Source: Oceanospirillales bacterium (lineage in GTDB: Bacteria > Pseudomonadota > Gammaproteobacteria > Pseudomonadales > Endozoicomonadaceae). From it: DNA of 56,330 nt. Positions 1-8,907 of the stretch are shown one piece after another (position 1 is the stretch's first letter; every line of letters begins with the position of its first letter). The stretch spans positions 1 to 56,330 of the forward strand of contig SIHQ01000028.1 of assembly GCA_004762125.1 (NCBI GenBank). The letters are read 5' to 3'. The notes under the pieces are model-generated. The model made no database searches and had not been told where the DNA came from. It worked only from the letters and a program-made list of their open reading frames with translations. The translations under genes and the position numbers were made by a program.

Positions 1-79
1 CTTAGAGAGTTTGCGGAAACACTGGGGCAGAAATGGGTGCAGGGATTGAGTGCCAGCCAGCGGTTGTTTGTTGGTTAGT
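1..79 (+). pseudogene. C-terminal scrap of REP-associated (RAYT-type) transposase
   Basis: The opening bases read in frame as LREFAETLGQKWVQG and stop at 77-79. This resembles the ends of two other copies here: AYAEQIGSSGYRM near 37.5 kb and AYAE, stop, IGQQWVQ near 34.6 kb. Those belong to REP-associated tyrosine transposases. The rest of the gene lies outside the window or is lost. The call rests only on internal similarity, so it is moderate. Confidence 0.5.
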
Positions 80-256
80 CATTATCTTTTTGTTGGTTGA
101 CAGCCGTCCTTCGCTTATCTCTTGATCCGTTCCTCCTTTTATCATTGTTTCAGTTTTGTAGTGTTCCTTATAGATCGTTGCTAGAGCTTTGTGGTTTCTC
201 TTTGAGATTTTGTGGGTGTCCTTTCTTTTTTTCTTTTTTTTTTTTTATCTTACCCT

Positions 257-380
257 GTCAGTCTGCTGTTGTGTCGTTGATCGTATCTCGCTGGGCTTGA
301 TGCAGGAGGCGCAGCAGTAGTCTGGCTTTGGTATTCACATCAAAGATATTCTGTCAAACGCTAAAAACTGCAGCATCGAG
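257..380 (+). repeat. Left arm of ~124-bp imperfect inverted repeat
   Basis: This segment matches the reverse complement of 3654-3777. The outer ~50 bases, around gatcgtatctcgctgggctt, are nearly identical. The inner part drifts but ends in the same ctgcagcatcgag. The arms enclose the two exported-protein genes at 559-1629 and 2153-3619. It could be the end of an unrecognised mobile element or an inverted segmental duplication. The rest of 80-558 is AT-rich, with a long T run near 228-247, and holds no gene I can support. Confidence 0.7.
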
Positions 381-558
381 AGATAGCTCAGCTAGTAGCC
401 AGTGGGCGTCACAGTACCGATGCCCGATCCACTTTCAGTAATCAGTTGAGATGCACGCTTTGTTCTGTTGACTTAAATAAAGTGTTTGCGAACATTATAC
501 TGTAATTTCTAACTTTCAATATCTTCCAGACAACATAGGCAAAGAAGCCCTTGACTGA

Positions 559-1629
559 TCAATTACTCAGCATCAACGTAAAGCTTATTAACGTCAGCCA
601 CGCAGAAATGGAAATTGGTTCGGCACGAAGAGCTCCTCCTTTTTCAGAAGAGATAGCAGACAGAATAAATTCCAAGAATCCATCTCTTTGCTTGACGTTT
701 GTTTCTTCGTATTTCTGTTCTTCGTATTGAGCAACGTATTGGGCACAGCGACTTGACTCTTCTTTGTTATCTATATCTTCACTTCCCTTATTGAATAACT
801 TAGTATCACCTATGCTAAGGCATTTTAAATCAGGATAAGCATTGAAAATAAATGCGGCTAATATAACGTTATTGTAAAGTACAGTTGATCTTGGACGCGG
901 CTCTAAAACAGGACCTACAAGAATATCTTTAAGTACTTCATCTATACCTATATCAGTTTCATTAATATAGCTAGGTATAGTGCGAGCATTATCTAGTATG
1001 AAGCGTGGAGTATTGGCATCAGTATGTCCATCGAGTGATTCCGCATGAGAGATTAGACTTAATGGATAAAAGACTGCCGTTGTGTGATCGCTATTACATA
1101 GTACGAAATTACCTGCAGTAACTGCTCGGGGGTATCGGTAGTTGAGCCTGAAAACCTCTTTGGGGTGGTTGTATACCCAGTGATAATGACTTCGATCAGG
1201 ATCAAGCCTGTGATGTTGTTTTATCTGATGATGCCTGTGATCTTCATCATAATATGTATCTCTGAGAAAGCGTAACTTGTGAACAAAGAACGGAAGTGAA
1301 TCTTTACGGCCTTCAGCAGTATAGTAAGTCATCACAGTTTCCTTATCGTCAGGATTGGCCGTAACCCCCAAAATCAGACTGTGTGGATACTCATACGGTT
1401 CATATTCTATAAAAAGATTCACAGGCATGAGCTTTAATCCATCCAGATTGAAGAAACACATTTTTCTTATATCTTTAATATCTTGAATAAATACTTGTCC
1501 ATTTTTTTCGCTGTGTGAAAAAAACGTTGTAAAATCAATCTGTAGTGGAATAATGTTGGCTGATACAATAGTAATATGAAATACATTCAACATTAAGAGA
1601 AAAATTATTTTCCTGACTTCAGTTTTCAT
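559..1629 (-). CDS. Exported protein of unknown function, His-rich segment and hydrophobic tail
   Basis: This is a 356-residue protein I do not recognise. Residues 1-24 form a Sec signal peptide: basic MKTEVRK, then a hydrophobic core ending VSA before NII. A histidine-rich stretch lies at about residues 131-150 (HRHHQIKQHH and HYH), so metal binding is possible. The last ~18 residues (ISISAWLTLISFTLMLSN) are hydrophobic and could be a membrane tail. It is divergent from the exported protein at 2153-3619, and both sit inside the inverted repeat at 257-380 and 3654-3777. Base composition is AT-rich, unlike the giant genes. The ATG at 1629 is preceded on the minus strand by GAGGAAGC, a fair ribosome site. 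Exported status is well supported; function is unknown. Confidence 0.75.
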   Translation of the reverse strand: MKTEVRKIIFLLMLNVFHITIVSANIIPLQIDFTTFFSHSEKNGQVFIQDIKDIRKMCFFNLDGLKLMPVNLFIEYEPYEYPHSLILGVTANPDDKETVMTYYTAEGRKDSLPFFVHKLRFLRDTYYDEDHRHHQIKQHHRLDPDRSHYHWVYNHPKEVFRLNYRYPRAVTAGNFVLCNSDHTTAVFYPLSLISHAESLDGHTDANTPRFILDNARTIPSYINETDIGIDEVLKDILVGPVLEPRPRSTVLYNNVILAAFIFNAYPDLKCLSIGDTKLFNKGSEDIDNKEESSRCAQYVAQYEEQKYEETNVKQRDGFLEFILSAISSEKGGALRAEPISISAWLTLISFTLMLSN

Positions 1630-2003
1630 TACAAGCTTCCTCTATGCATCTGCATCATTAGATTTCAATATATTACTCACCATAAAGTGAGCAAACCTCC
1701 AATCATCTTTAAATACCAACTAACCAAAATGAATTGTCGTTGATAATAGCGCTCCAGCTGGCTTCTAAGTGTGCCTATACTTTGATACAAATAATTAAAA
1801 AAAGTTCCAAAAACTTGATTATCCGTTTTGAGAAAATCTGCAAGCTTAGAATAAAAGAGAAACCACAAGTCCTCGGTACTGAACGAAAAAGTGGAAGTTC
1901 ATCGAAAAAGTAAATAGAGAGAAGAAAACACAATTTGAAGTGGTTATAGTTCTCCGGACACACAAACACGGGTAATATCCAAACCCAATAGAGGTGTGTC
2001 CAG
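1630..2003. other. Divergent intergenic region with IS3-type left end
   Basis: This lies between the divergent exported genes. Short hydrophobic open frames on the minus strand look spurious. Near 1953-2003 the sequence ccggacacac and later ggtgtgtccag form a partial inverted pair just before the OrfA start, as expected near an IS3-family end. Promoters for the flanking genes must lie here, but I cannot place them. Confidence 0.35.
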
Positions 2004-2156
2004 ATGTCAGAAAAAAAGCTAAAAAGCTATACGTCTGAGTTTAAGGAATCAGCAGTAAAACTCGCTGTTGAATCTGATCAGCCGGTGACTCAAACTGCAA
2101 GAGAGCTCGGGGGAACATCAGGAATGGCTGGTGATCGAGTATGGTTAGAAATATGA
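2004..2156 (+). pseudogene. IS3-family OrfA N-terminal fragment
   Basis: The ATG at 2004 opens a 50-codon frame beginning MSEKKLKSYTSEFKESAVKL and continuing with QTARELG. This is the helix-turn-helix start of IS3/IS911-type OrfA. The frame departs from the family after the RELG segment and stops at 2154-2156. The ATG of the downstream exported protein (2153) overlaps that stop codon, so the residual IS reading frame runs directly into the effector-like gene. Confidence 0.75.
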
Positions 2157-3619
2157 ATTTTGTTTCACTGGTTTGTTTCGGATTTCTTATAGGTGCTGCT
2201 TCTTGCCAAAGCAACACTGATTCCTGGTCACAGTATTGTCAGAATCATGAGCTCAATATGGAGATCTCTACTGACTTGGAAAAATATTATGGAACCACGG
2301 TTCCTTTAATCGGTAGTGACATACTTGGTGATGCCTACGAAGAACTCTACTGGAGAACTAGAAAAAATATTATAGAAAATCACAAAAAATCTGGCCTTAG
2401 TACTGATATAGTTTCGAATGGAGACTGGGATTCTATTCGGTCGCCACTCTCTTACCTGCGAACAATCAATAAAATAGGAAAAGACTTAAAAGAATTAATC
2501 GCTGAAAAGTACAAATTCGATATCTCTTCGTCTTATAAAGAACATCACTTTAATTTTAGTAATATTCAAAACTTGAGAGCTGAAATTACATTTATTGAAA
2601 CGGATGGAATCAGTAGAGAAGTAATGGATGGAATGATGAGAATCTTTATTGATATCATAGGTCAGAAATTTTTAACACCGGCAGGGCTTGAAGAACCTGC
2701 CATGTTTACAGGGTTTGTACCAAGTGTTGTAGCAAATGCAATTGCATCAAAGCGTTTGTTTATTGATGATCCTCTGTATTCTGGATTAATTCTTCATGGG
2801 AAGTTTACTCACCTTTTTCAGATCTCAATGCTTATTGATCAACGTTTATATGATAAACATTTAATTAAAGGTGTAATTGATTCTCATGCTTGGGGGATGG
2901 CTCTTGATTCAGCTAAATATAGAGATCCGTTTCGGTTTTATTTCAAGCCTTGTTTATACTCTAGTGGATCCTCAACCTGGATTACGAATCATATCGATGG
3001 TCATAATCCAGTAATTATCACGCTTTGGTTTTTAAATCACAACTTGTCAGGAATAATTCGTGCATCAATGAAAAGTGATGAGTCAATTAAATTATTTTCT
3101 AAGTACCTGGATGTCGATCAGGGTGATGATGCATTAAATCGTTACACTTTAGAAGAAATGGAATCTAATATCAGGGCTGTAGAGAATTTTATTATTCTTG
3201 ATTTGAGTCATGATATCACCAGACTTCTGGATAATATTAATCAGGTTTATAATTATGATTATCTTTGGAATAAGCATGTTCTGCAATTTTCCTATTATCC
3301 ACTCTGGTTATTCAACGTTCGAACTGAAAATGACATCATGAAAGATATTGAGGAAGATTTTGAAATCTATAGGAAGATCCATAACATCAGTGTTCTAAGT
3401 GCTTGGGCTGATAACCGCGAACAATATTTGGCTAAAGCTATACCTGAATTATTAGGAATGTATGTCGACTTGAGATTTTTCGAAAATCGCATAAGAAAGC
3501 AGCTAATGCCGATCAGGCAAGATTTTATTGAGAAGGACCATGCTTTGTCTATTATGATAAAGACTTCTTATTATATTATTTCAAGAATACCGTTTTATTA
3601 TATTAAAAATATCTGGTAG
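2153..3619 (+). CDS. Exported protein of unknown function (about 488 aa)
   Basis: I do not recognise this family. Two in-frame starts exist at 2141 and 2153. I prefer the second because it gives a compact signal peptide, MNFVSLVCFGFLIGAASC, which could be cut by signal peptidase I or, less certainly, II at the cysteine. The mature part is acidic and aromatic-rich. It includes HGKFTHLFQISMLIDQ near residue 220 and a C-terminal segment rich in Ile and Tyr (SYYIISRIPFYYIKNIW) that may contact membranes. No catalytic motif is obvious. It is strongly AT-rich. The gene begins inside a truncated IS3 OrfA and ends about 35 bp before the right inverted-repeat arm. Its divergent partner at 559-1629 is also exported. 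Confidence 0.7.
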   Translation: MNFVSLVCFGFLIGAASCQSNTDSWSQYCQNHELNMEISTDLEKYYGTTVPLIGSDILGDAYEELYWRTRKNIIENHKKSGLSTDIVSNGDWDSIRSPLSYLRTINKIGKDLKELIAEKYKFDISSSYKEHHFNFSNIQNLRAEITFIETDGISREVMDGMMRIFIDIIGQKFLTPAGLEEPAMFTGFVPSVVANAIASKRLFIDDPLYSGLILHGKFTHLFQISMLIDQRLYDKHLIKGVIDSHAWGMALDSAKYRDPFRFYFKPCLYSSGSSTWITNHIDGHNPVIITLWFLNHNLSGIIRASMKSDESIKLFSKYLDVDQGDDALNRYTLEEMESNIRAVENFIILDLSHDITRLLDNINQVYNYDYLWNKHVLQFSYYPLWLFNVRTENDIMKDIEEDFEIYRKIHNISVLSAWADNREQYLAKAIPELLGMYVDLRFFENRIRKQLMPIRQDFIEKDHALSIMIKTSYYIISRIPFYYIKNIW

Positions 3620-3653
3620 CACTTCCCGTAAAAAGTAACAATTGAACCTCTTA

Positions 3654-3777
3654 CTCGATGCTGCAGGTTTTAAAGTTTGACAGTGCGCATTTGATGTAAA
3701 AATTAAACCAGACTACTGCTATGACTCCTGCATCAAGCCCAGCGAGATACGATCAACACGACAACAGCAGACTGATA
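3654..3777 (-). repeat. Right arm of ~124-bp imperfect inverted repeat
   Basis: The reverse complement of this segment matches 257-380 along its length. The matching blocks include tctgctgttg, the near-perfect gatcgtatctcgctgggctt, agcagtagtctgg, cacatcaaa-like and ctgcagcatcgag. It begins 35 bp after the stop of the 2153-3619 gene and is followed by a transposase fragment at 3812. Confidence 0.7.
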
Positions 3778-3811
3778 GAGTAGGATTGCATTCCAATTTT
3801 ATAATTGTCAA

Positions 3812-4013
3812 GTGTCGTTAGTGCTAATTCGTCCTCTTTCTGTTGTTACTGATTTTCTAGATGCTTTGAGCGATTCGCTGAAAAGTATTTCTCCTTCTGC
3901 TCGACTTACGGCTATTCAAAAAACGGTACTAACCACTCTGATCATGGGGATTATTGTCACTGAAACACTCAACTGGGCAGCCTTTGAACGAAGGAGTCTG
4001 GGGGAATTCAAGT
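3812..4013 (+). pseudogene. Transposase N-terminal fragment cut by IS6
   Basis: A GTG-started frame encodes MSLVLIRPLSVVTDF and later TVLTTLIMGIIVTETLNWAA, a style seen at the start of some DDE transposases. Family assignment is uncertain. The frame is cut at 4013, exactly where the left terminal repeat of the IS6 element begins. The residues that follow are IS6 end sequence, not part of the original protein. Confidence 0.5.
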
Positions 4014-4813
4014 GGTTCCGTTGCAAACTGACATCGATTATACACCTGCTACCTTATATTCAGTCTTAGCAGTTTAGTTGAGCTTTTTACTATGGACTTT
4101 TCCGGTCGCCACTTTCCCACAGACCTCATTCTCCAGACAATCCGTTGGTATCTGCGCTATAGCTTGAGCTATCGGGATCTAGAAGAAATCCTGGAAGAGC
4201 GTGGCGTCGAGATCCATCACACCACTCCCTATCGCTGGGTTCAGGAATACGCGCCACAACTGGAAGCGGAACACCGTAAACGTCGCAAGCCTTATGGTAC
4301 CTCCTGGTGTATGGATGAAACGTACATCAAAATCAAAGGCGAGTGGGTCTGCCTCTACAGGGCAGTCGATACAGTGGACTTCCTGCTGACCAAAAAGCGT
4401 GACAAGAGGGCGGCCCTGCGATTTTTTAGGAAGGCTATTCGCCTCAACGGTATGCCCGAGAAAGTGACCATCGACAAGAGCGGGTCTAATACAGCGGCCC
4501 TGGAACAACTCAACAAAGAACAGAAAAAAACGGATCAGCCAAAGATCGAGATCCGGCAGATCAAATACCTGAATAACCTGGTAGAGCAGGACCACCGAGG
4601 GATCAAACGAAGGACAAAACCCATGCTCGGATTCCAGAGTTTCAAAACCGCCCGGAGATCTCTCAAAGGTGTGGAGTTATGTCATAGCATCCGCAAAGGC
4701 CAGTACGACAAAACTCAATCAGCTAATGGCTGGGATTACTTTTATTCTCTCGCAGTCTAATTGTGTCTGGAGGATAGGTCTCTGTGTTCTATCGAAAACT
4801 TTGCAACAGAACC
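4014..4813 (+). mobile_element. Complete IS6-family insertion sequence, 800 bp
   Basis: The left end GGTTCCGTTGCAAA (4014-4027) pairs with the right end TTTGCAACAGAACC (4800-4813) as 14-bp terminal inverted repeats with one mismatch. Length and single transposase match the IS6/IS26 family. The flanking octamers attcaagt (left) and gtaaatct (right) differ, so there is no target duplication. This fits replicative co-integrate activity or later recombination between copies. The right end lies 11 bp from the stop of the YopJ-like gene. Confidence 0.9.
4092..4760 (+). CDS. IS6-family transposase
   Basis: This 222-residue DDE transposase moves the surrounding IS6 element. It begins MDFSGRHFPTDLILQTIRWY, typical of IS6 family members. 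A zinc-finger-free helix-turn-helix region is followed by the catalytic core. The three acidic residues are visible in MDETYIKIKG, VTIDKSGSN and NLVEQDHRGIKRR. The segment YRAVDTVDFLL is a few residues shorter than the usual YRAVD-x-x-G-x-TVDFLL, suggesting a small in-frame deletion, so activity is uncertain although the triad is complete. Two other partial copies, at 8908-9521 and 18322-18633, are near identical in the shared parts, so the family spread recently in this genome. Confidence 0.92.
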   Translation: MDFSGRHFPTDLILQTIRWYLRYSLSYRDLEEILEERGVEIHHTTPYRWVQEYAPQLEAEHRKRRKPYGTSWCMDETYIKIKGEWVCLYRAVDTVDFLLTKKRDKRAALRFFRKAIRLNGMPEKVTIDKSGSNTAALEQLNKEQKKTDQPKIEIRQIKYLNNLVEQDHRGIKRRTKPMLGFQSFKTARRSLKGVELCHSIRKGQYDKTQSANGWDYFYSLAV

Positions 4814-4824
4814 GTAAATCTCGC

Positions 4825-7326
4825 TCAGCTCATTTTTTGTCGTTTACCGAGGTAAGGAAGTGTCACTATAAGAGAGTCTGGCCGCGATTCCTGTCGCTTT
4901 CTTTTTCGGTCTTGCTTGTGTGATTCAAGCTTCTTCAAAACATCACAAATGGACTCTGCTGGGTGACGCTTTCTTTTTGCGGCTCCATCAATGATCACCT
5001 GGCACCAGACTTTCATGAGTTCAAGATGATTATCAGCAGATTCGGAAGGTGTGATGAGTGTTTTTAGCCATACTTCCAGTTCTCTGGGGTGGCAGGAGGC
5101 TAATGGTTGGTTATGCATTAACAGGCTTTCCAGATCCCCAATCCTATCCCAGATAGATGACGTAAGAGTTTTTTCTTGTGGAAATGCCCTTGTAAACTTC
5201 TTTTGGGCTTGGTTATAGGTTTCTTGACTATTAATAAGGTGAAGTTGTTTCCGAATTTTCTTCTCTTTGCTCATGGCTGTATCCTTCCGCGTTTCATAAC
5301 CGTGTGGCTTAAATGCACGAACGGTAGCCTGAATATCAGGTGCTGTAGCTGTAGCTGTAGCTGTAGCTGTAGTCGTAGCTTCGTATTTCAGTAAGGCCTT
5401 ATATCTTTTGCAGGTGGATGAAAAATTTGGATTGCTTGTTTTATTGGCCACACTAAGTGATGGAATCGGTTTTCGATACTTATCCAAGTACTGTTGAAGT
5501 GTTAAAGAGGTTCCTGATTCAGTTGCTCTGCTGACAACAGAGCTTAATTGTTTCTCGGTGAAGTCCATCTTCGATCCTTGACAATTTTTAATCAGTATTG
5601 CGGGCATTTCGGTTTTTTTTATACGGTGTTGAGATATGTGTGGGGATCCAGCTTTAGTCACCTGAACTATATTTTCAGGTGTTTGAGAAACGGTTTCTAT
5701 AAGCCACTGATCCAACTCTGGTCTTTTTGTAAATGCCTTTACAGCTTTAAGCGCAAAAACACCACAGGAGCTCAAGTCCATTTGACTGGCAAACTCTGGT
5801 GTTAATACATGGATCTCTATCTTACGTTTCAAATTCTTGATGGCTTCCAGTATTTTTTCCCTGATTGTTTTGGCTATACCATGATTAAAGCCGAGGGTTT
5901 CATGTATATAGATGATCAATTGGCTACTTTTCCTTATGATACGTACAGCCACAGTGTGGTCGTCGGTACAAGTGACGATTATATTCATGGGGGCTGGTGT
6001 ATCATTAGCGAACATGCTGCGCAGTTTGCATTTTATTTTGTCTGGTGTATCGCATACCGAAGTTGATACATGTGCTTCTACCAAACGTGTGAGTATTTCG
6101 CTTGTCAGCATGTATTCGCCTTCATTCATGAGGGTGTAAACATCTTTATTTTTGATAGGGGGGTCAACCGGCTCCGTTTCTATCAACAAGGGATTACTGT
6201 CGTAGTATTTATTCTTGATGTTATAGCGGCCAGCACAAGCCCAATTTTGATTGGGCAACAGATTATTGCTGACCAGCAGTATTCCAGAACCAGGGGTTAA
6301 AGTTATTACTTCCTCGCTATATTCCAGTGTTAGCGTATTAGTTTTGTCTTTGTTATACAGTGCTAATGTAATAATTGATGCAGATGGATTGATTATAAAG
6401 CGTTGCTTTTCTCTATGGTAGATGAAGGAAGGCTTCTCCGCCGACTCATCAGTAATTATGTCAGCTGGTAGTTCATTTTCTGTCCAGGCAGCGCCAAGTG
6501 AGGGACTGCGAGAATGAATGGCATTCAGCATCAACAGCCGGAGATGTTCGGTGTTCTTGGTATTCGGATCAAAATCAAAAACAGATATTAGGGCACGTCT
6601 TCGAATAGGCAACGCTTGCCTTAGATCATCAGATATAAGCTCCCTACGAGATTCTGGCTTCACGCTATAGCTCCAGTAAGGGAGACTATCTTTAATACTA
6701 TAACTTTGGGATAACGTGATGTGTGGTAATAGAGTTGAGTCGTCTAGAAGAATCTGTTGCTTGAGGGATTGTGTTATCGTGCTATTCAGCGAGGGGAGCG
6801 CCCCTATGGGCTCATCCTTCACGGTTGTCTCCATTGGAATTTCGCCCATGGACGGCACCTCATGAAGCTCATTCTGAACGGATTGAATCCGATAATGCTC
6901 TGGAGTCATACCCTGTTCTATCTGTGCAGTGACATCAAAGAAAGTTGATCCCTCTGAGGTTACGAGCGGTGAAGGTGTAGTTGCCAGTGTATCAACTTGC
7001 TGCGATAAGACAGTGTGTGTCGGGGAAACCTTTCGAATTGCTTTCGTGTTGTTTTGTTCAACGCCTTGCTCGGTGGCAGAAAGTGGAGGTTCTGGTTGTT
7101 TGGTTTTAAGGGATCCAAGGAGTGATTGGGTAGAAGAATCTGTATAACTCTCCGGCTTTTTTGACGGAGATGTCCTATGGATAAGTGTCTGAACCGGAGC
7201 GTCGACGGCTGTAACTGTTGCACCCATGCTGATACCTACAGGCGAGGTAGGTACTAGGACTGCTTTCGAAGTATTGTTTGAGCCTAGGGGGGTAGGCTCG
7301 ATATTCCCCCTTCCTACTTTATTCAT
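4825..7326 (-). CDS. YopJ-family acetyltransferase-like effector, large, with basic C-terminus
   Basis: Residues are numbered from the upstream TTG at 7341; I prefer the ATG at 7326, which gives 833 residues. The centre carries the YopJ (clan CE) layout. His462 lies in DDHTVAVRI, Glu481 in IIYIHETLG and Cys526 in MDLSSCGVFALK. The spacings of 19 and 45 residues nearly equal those of YopJ (19 and 44). MPAILIKNCQGSKM follows, like the conserved LPxxxYKHxQS block. Known YopJ proteins acetylate Ser/Thr/Lys of host kinases. Here the core is wrapped by a ~450-residue Ser/Thr/Pro-rich N-terminal extension and a C-terminal region, with basic clusters KRKRHPAES, DRKRKRQESR and GKRQKMS resembling nuclear targeting signals. 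No signal peptide is present, consistent with injected effectors. An Ala-Thr repeat at residues 656-667 comes from a DNA hexamer repeat. The gene lies between two IS6 copies. Confidence 0.82.
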   Translation of the reverse strand: MNKVGRGNIEPTPLGSNNTSKAVLVPTSPVGISMGATVTAVDAPVQTLIHRTSPSKKPESYTDSSTQSLLGSLKTKQPEPPLSATEQGVEQNNTKAIRKVSPTHTVLSQQVDTLATTPSPLVTSEGSTFFDVTAQIEQGMTPEHYRIQSVQNELHEVPSMGEIPMETTVKDEPIGALPSLNSTITQSLKQQILLDDSTLLPHITLSQSYSIKDSLPYWSYSVKPESRRELISDDLRQALPIRRRALISVFDFDPNTKNTEHLRLLMLNAIHSRSPSLGAAWTENELPADIITDESAEKPSFIYHREKQRFIINPSASIITLALYNKDKTNTLTLEYSEEVITLTPGSGILLVSNNLLPNQNWACAGRYNIKNKYYDSNPLLIETEPVDPPIKNKDVYTLMNEGEYMLTSEILTRLVEAHVSTSVCDTPDKIKCKLRSMFANDTPAPMNIIVTCTDDHTVAVRIIRKSSQLIIYIHETLGFNHGIAKTIREKILEAIKNLKRKIEIHVLTPEFASQMDLSSCGVFALKAVKAFTKRPELDQWLIETVSQTPENIVQVTKAGSPHISQHRIKKTEMPAILIKNCQGSKMDFTEKQLSSVVSRATESGTSLTLQQYLDKYRKPIPSLSVANKTSNPNFSSTCKRYKALLKYEATTTATATATATAPDIQATVRAFKPHGYETRKDTAMSKEKKIRKQLHLINSQETYNQAQKKFTRAFPQEKTLTSSIWDRIGDLESLLMHNQPLASCHPRELEVWLKTLITPSESADNHLELMKVWCQVIIDGAAKRKRHPAESICDVLKKLESHKQDRKRKRQESRPDSLIVTLPYLGKRQKMS
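5342..5371 (-). repeat. Hexanucleotide microsatellite inside the YopJ-like gene
   Basis: There are five consecutive gctgta units on the plus strand, followed by one variant gtcgta. On the coding strand they give alternating Thr-Ala. Six-base units change length without breaking the frame. Confidence 0.9.
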
Positions 7327-7440
7327 CTCATAGTTACCCAATATTCAGTTATTGAATATTTGGACAATTAAAATGAAAAACCGTTGCTAACAAGGCAGTT
7401 AGGCAGATTGACCCCTTTTTTATGAGCCCCCTGAAAGGTT

Positions 7441-7608
7441 AAAACCACCGGCTTTAGAGAGTCTCCCGCAAAAAAAGAACTGCCTATAGAAGTGGTCATT
7501 GATCAGCTTCAACAACGAGTCATTTGGGATGACATAACCAACTACTACGAGTCCATAGGGCGGACAGAAAGCTATCAGGAGCGTTTGCTGTTGGGGTATG
7601 CCATTTGA
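7441..7608 (+). pseudogene. Unassigned open-frame remnant, probably mobile-element debris
   Basis: A plus-strand frame without a clear start reads KTTGFRESPAKKELPIEVV, then VIWDDITNYYESIGRTES and YQERLLLGYAI before a stop. It looks like genuine coding sequence cut at its 5' end, but I cannot name the family. It sits in the gap between the YopJ-like gene and the exported gene at 7660. Nothing else is visible in 7327-7659. Confidence 0.3.
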
Positions 7609-7659
7609 TGAAAGTTCAATTCAATCGTCTTAAAGCTGATAAGTGATGAACAATATTAA

Positions 7660-8856
7660 CTAAGCGGAAGGAGTCACTTCATGAGGTCTTTGAGCACGAC
7701 ACTGTTTTCTAACAAGAATGACGATACCCTGCATCAGTGCCGGTAATAAAGGTAAAACAACTGGATTAAAACATAAACTTACAGAGCCAAGGATTACGTT
7801 AACTACCTTTGAGTTGTCTGCACTTAAACCAGAGTGGTTAATGTCAAAATCAGAACAAAGGAATGTGACAGACTGAATTGAAGTGATGTTACCTTCGCAA
7901 AGATCTCTTTGCTCACAAGCCTCCTGTAATGGGATATGGCAAGTGATAGAGTTGATATTCGGCTCCCCCCAGACATTCGGTACTATGTTAAATCCGAAGA
8001 TTAATAGTGTCGTTTGAGTTGCATAACCAAAGATTCCAGAAACAAGCATAGCTATATCGCGAGATTGTTTAATGAGTGGTCTTTCGATACCTATATACCA
8101 TGGAAAAAGCAATCTTGTCAGTAGATTAAATTTGGACGCAACGGCATTAAGTATTGAGCCAGCTTGTGCTGCAGTACCATCAAGCCTCTCTATTTTATTA
8201 CTGAGGACCTTCAAATCATTATCAATCGCTTCAGCGTGATCGTCGTCATTATGTTTTTTTTCAGATAGTTTTCTCTCCAAAGTATGAATATGTCTAGCCA
8301 ACTCTTTCAAAGCTTGGTCATTAGTTGAAGAACCTTTATTCAAAAAATCATTACCACTGCCTGCTGGACTTACGACGGGTACAATAGGTTCAAAAACCGG
8401 TGATTCACTTTGCTCACTCTCACCTTGTTCTTCAATAGTCCCCGGATGATGTATGCCTGTTTGAATACATGGTGATATCGGTACATTTCCATCGAGTGAA
8501 AGTGCTTCAAGAAAAGCGCTAACCTGTGAAAGACTCCAGCCAGCGCACAGGTGCAGTTCTATAGTATGGGTGATTTGTTCTTCATCAAGATTATTTTGCG
8601 GAACAGTAAAGCAATATTGGGTCGTGTTAACTAGAGATGAGCTTTGGAGTGTTATTCCTTCACTGGGAATGACTGCACAAATAGTACCTGTAGAAATCTT
8701 TAACTGTGATTTTTCTGCACTCAGTGTTAAAACCACTTTATGATAATTTTGATTTTCGCTTGGCGGAGTGTAATGAGTTGCATGGGAGTCGTTAATGAAC
8801 AAAAAAAACAGAATTACGAGTGTAGACGATAGCATCAGAATGCGGACTATTTTCAT
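7660..8856 (-). CDS. Exported cysteine-containing protein with coiled coil and C-terminal membrane segments
   Basis: Unrecognised, about 398 residues from the start I prefer (ATG at 8856, preceded by GATGAGAG). Two further ATGs occur at 8868 and 8871. The N-terminus is a clear signal peptide, MKIVRILMLSSTLVILFFLF, ending near SHA-THY. A domain of ~110 residues with several Cys (CAVIPS, YCFTVP, LCAGWS, PCIQTG) may form disulphides outside the cytoplasm. A Pro/Ser/Glu-rich linker, a heptad-like stretch (ALKELARHIHTLERKLSEKK) and two long hydrophobic segments near the C-terminus follow (AMLVSGIFGYATQTTLLIFG and VVLPLLPALMQGIVILV). It resembles in plan the other signal-plus-tail proteins of this window. 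It is transcribed in the same direction as the YopJ-like gene, but 330 bp of debris separates them. Confidence 0.72.
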   Translation of the reverse strand: MKIVRILMLSSTLVILFFLFINDSHATHYTPPSENQNYHKVVLTLSAEKSQLKISTGTICAVIPSEGITLQSSSLVNTTQYCFTVPQNNLDEEQITHTIELHLCAGWSLSQVSAFLEALSLDGNVPISPCIQTGIHHPGTIEEQGESEQSESPVFEPIVPVVSPAGSGNDFLNKGSSTNDQALKELARHIHTLERKLSEKKHNDDDHAEAIDNDLKVLSNKIERLDGTAAQAGSILNAVASKFNLLTRLLFPWYIGIERPLIKQSRDIAMLVSGIFGYATQTTLLIFGFNIVPNVWGEPNINSITCHIPLQEACEQRDLCEGNITSIQSVTFLCSDFDINHSGLSADNSKVVNVILGSVSLCFNPVVLPLLPALMQGIVILVRKQCRAQRPHEVTPSA

Positions 8857-8907
8857 ATACACTCTCATCATACAGGTCGGTTAGTGAGCAGTCTTAGTAT
8901 AGTAGTG

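Noticed and set aside
97-300. Plus-strand 67-codon hydrophobic open frame
   Set aside because: It runs through a long T tract and into the inverted-repeat arm, has no ribosome site, and its composition follows the T-rich DNA rather than a protein family.
1677-1969. Two overlapping minus-strand small frames between the divergent genes
   Set aside because: Both are hydrophobic by AT-rich composition, lack start signals and overlap each other in different frames.
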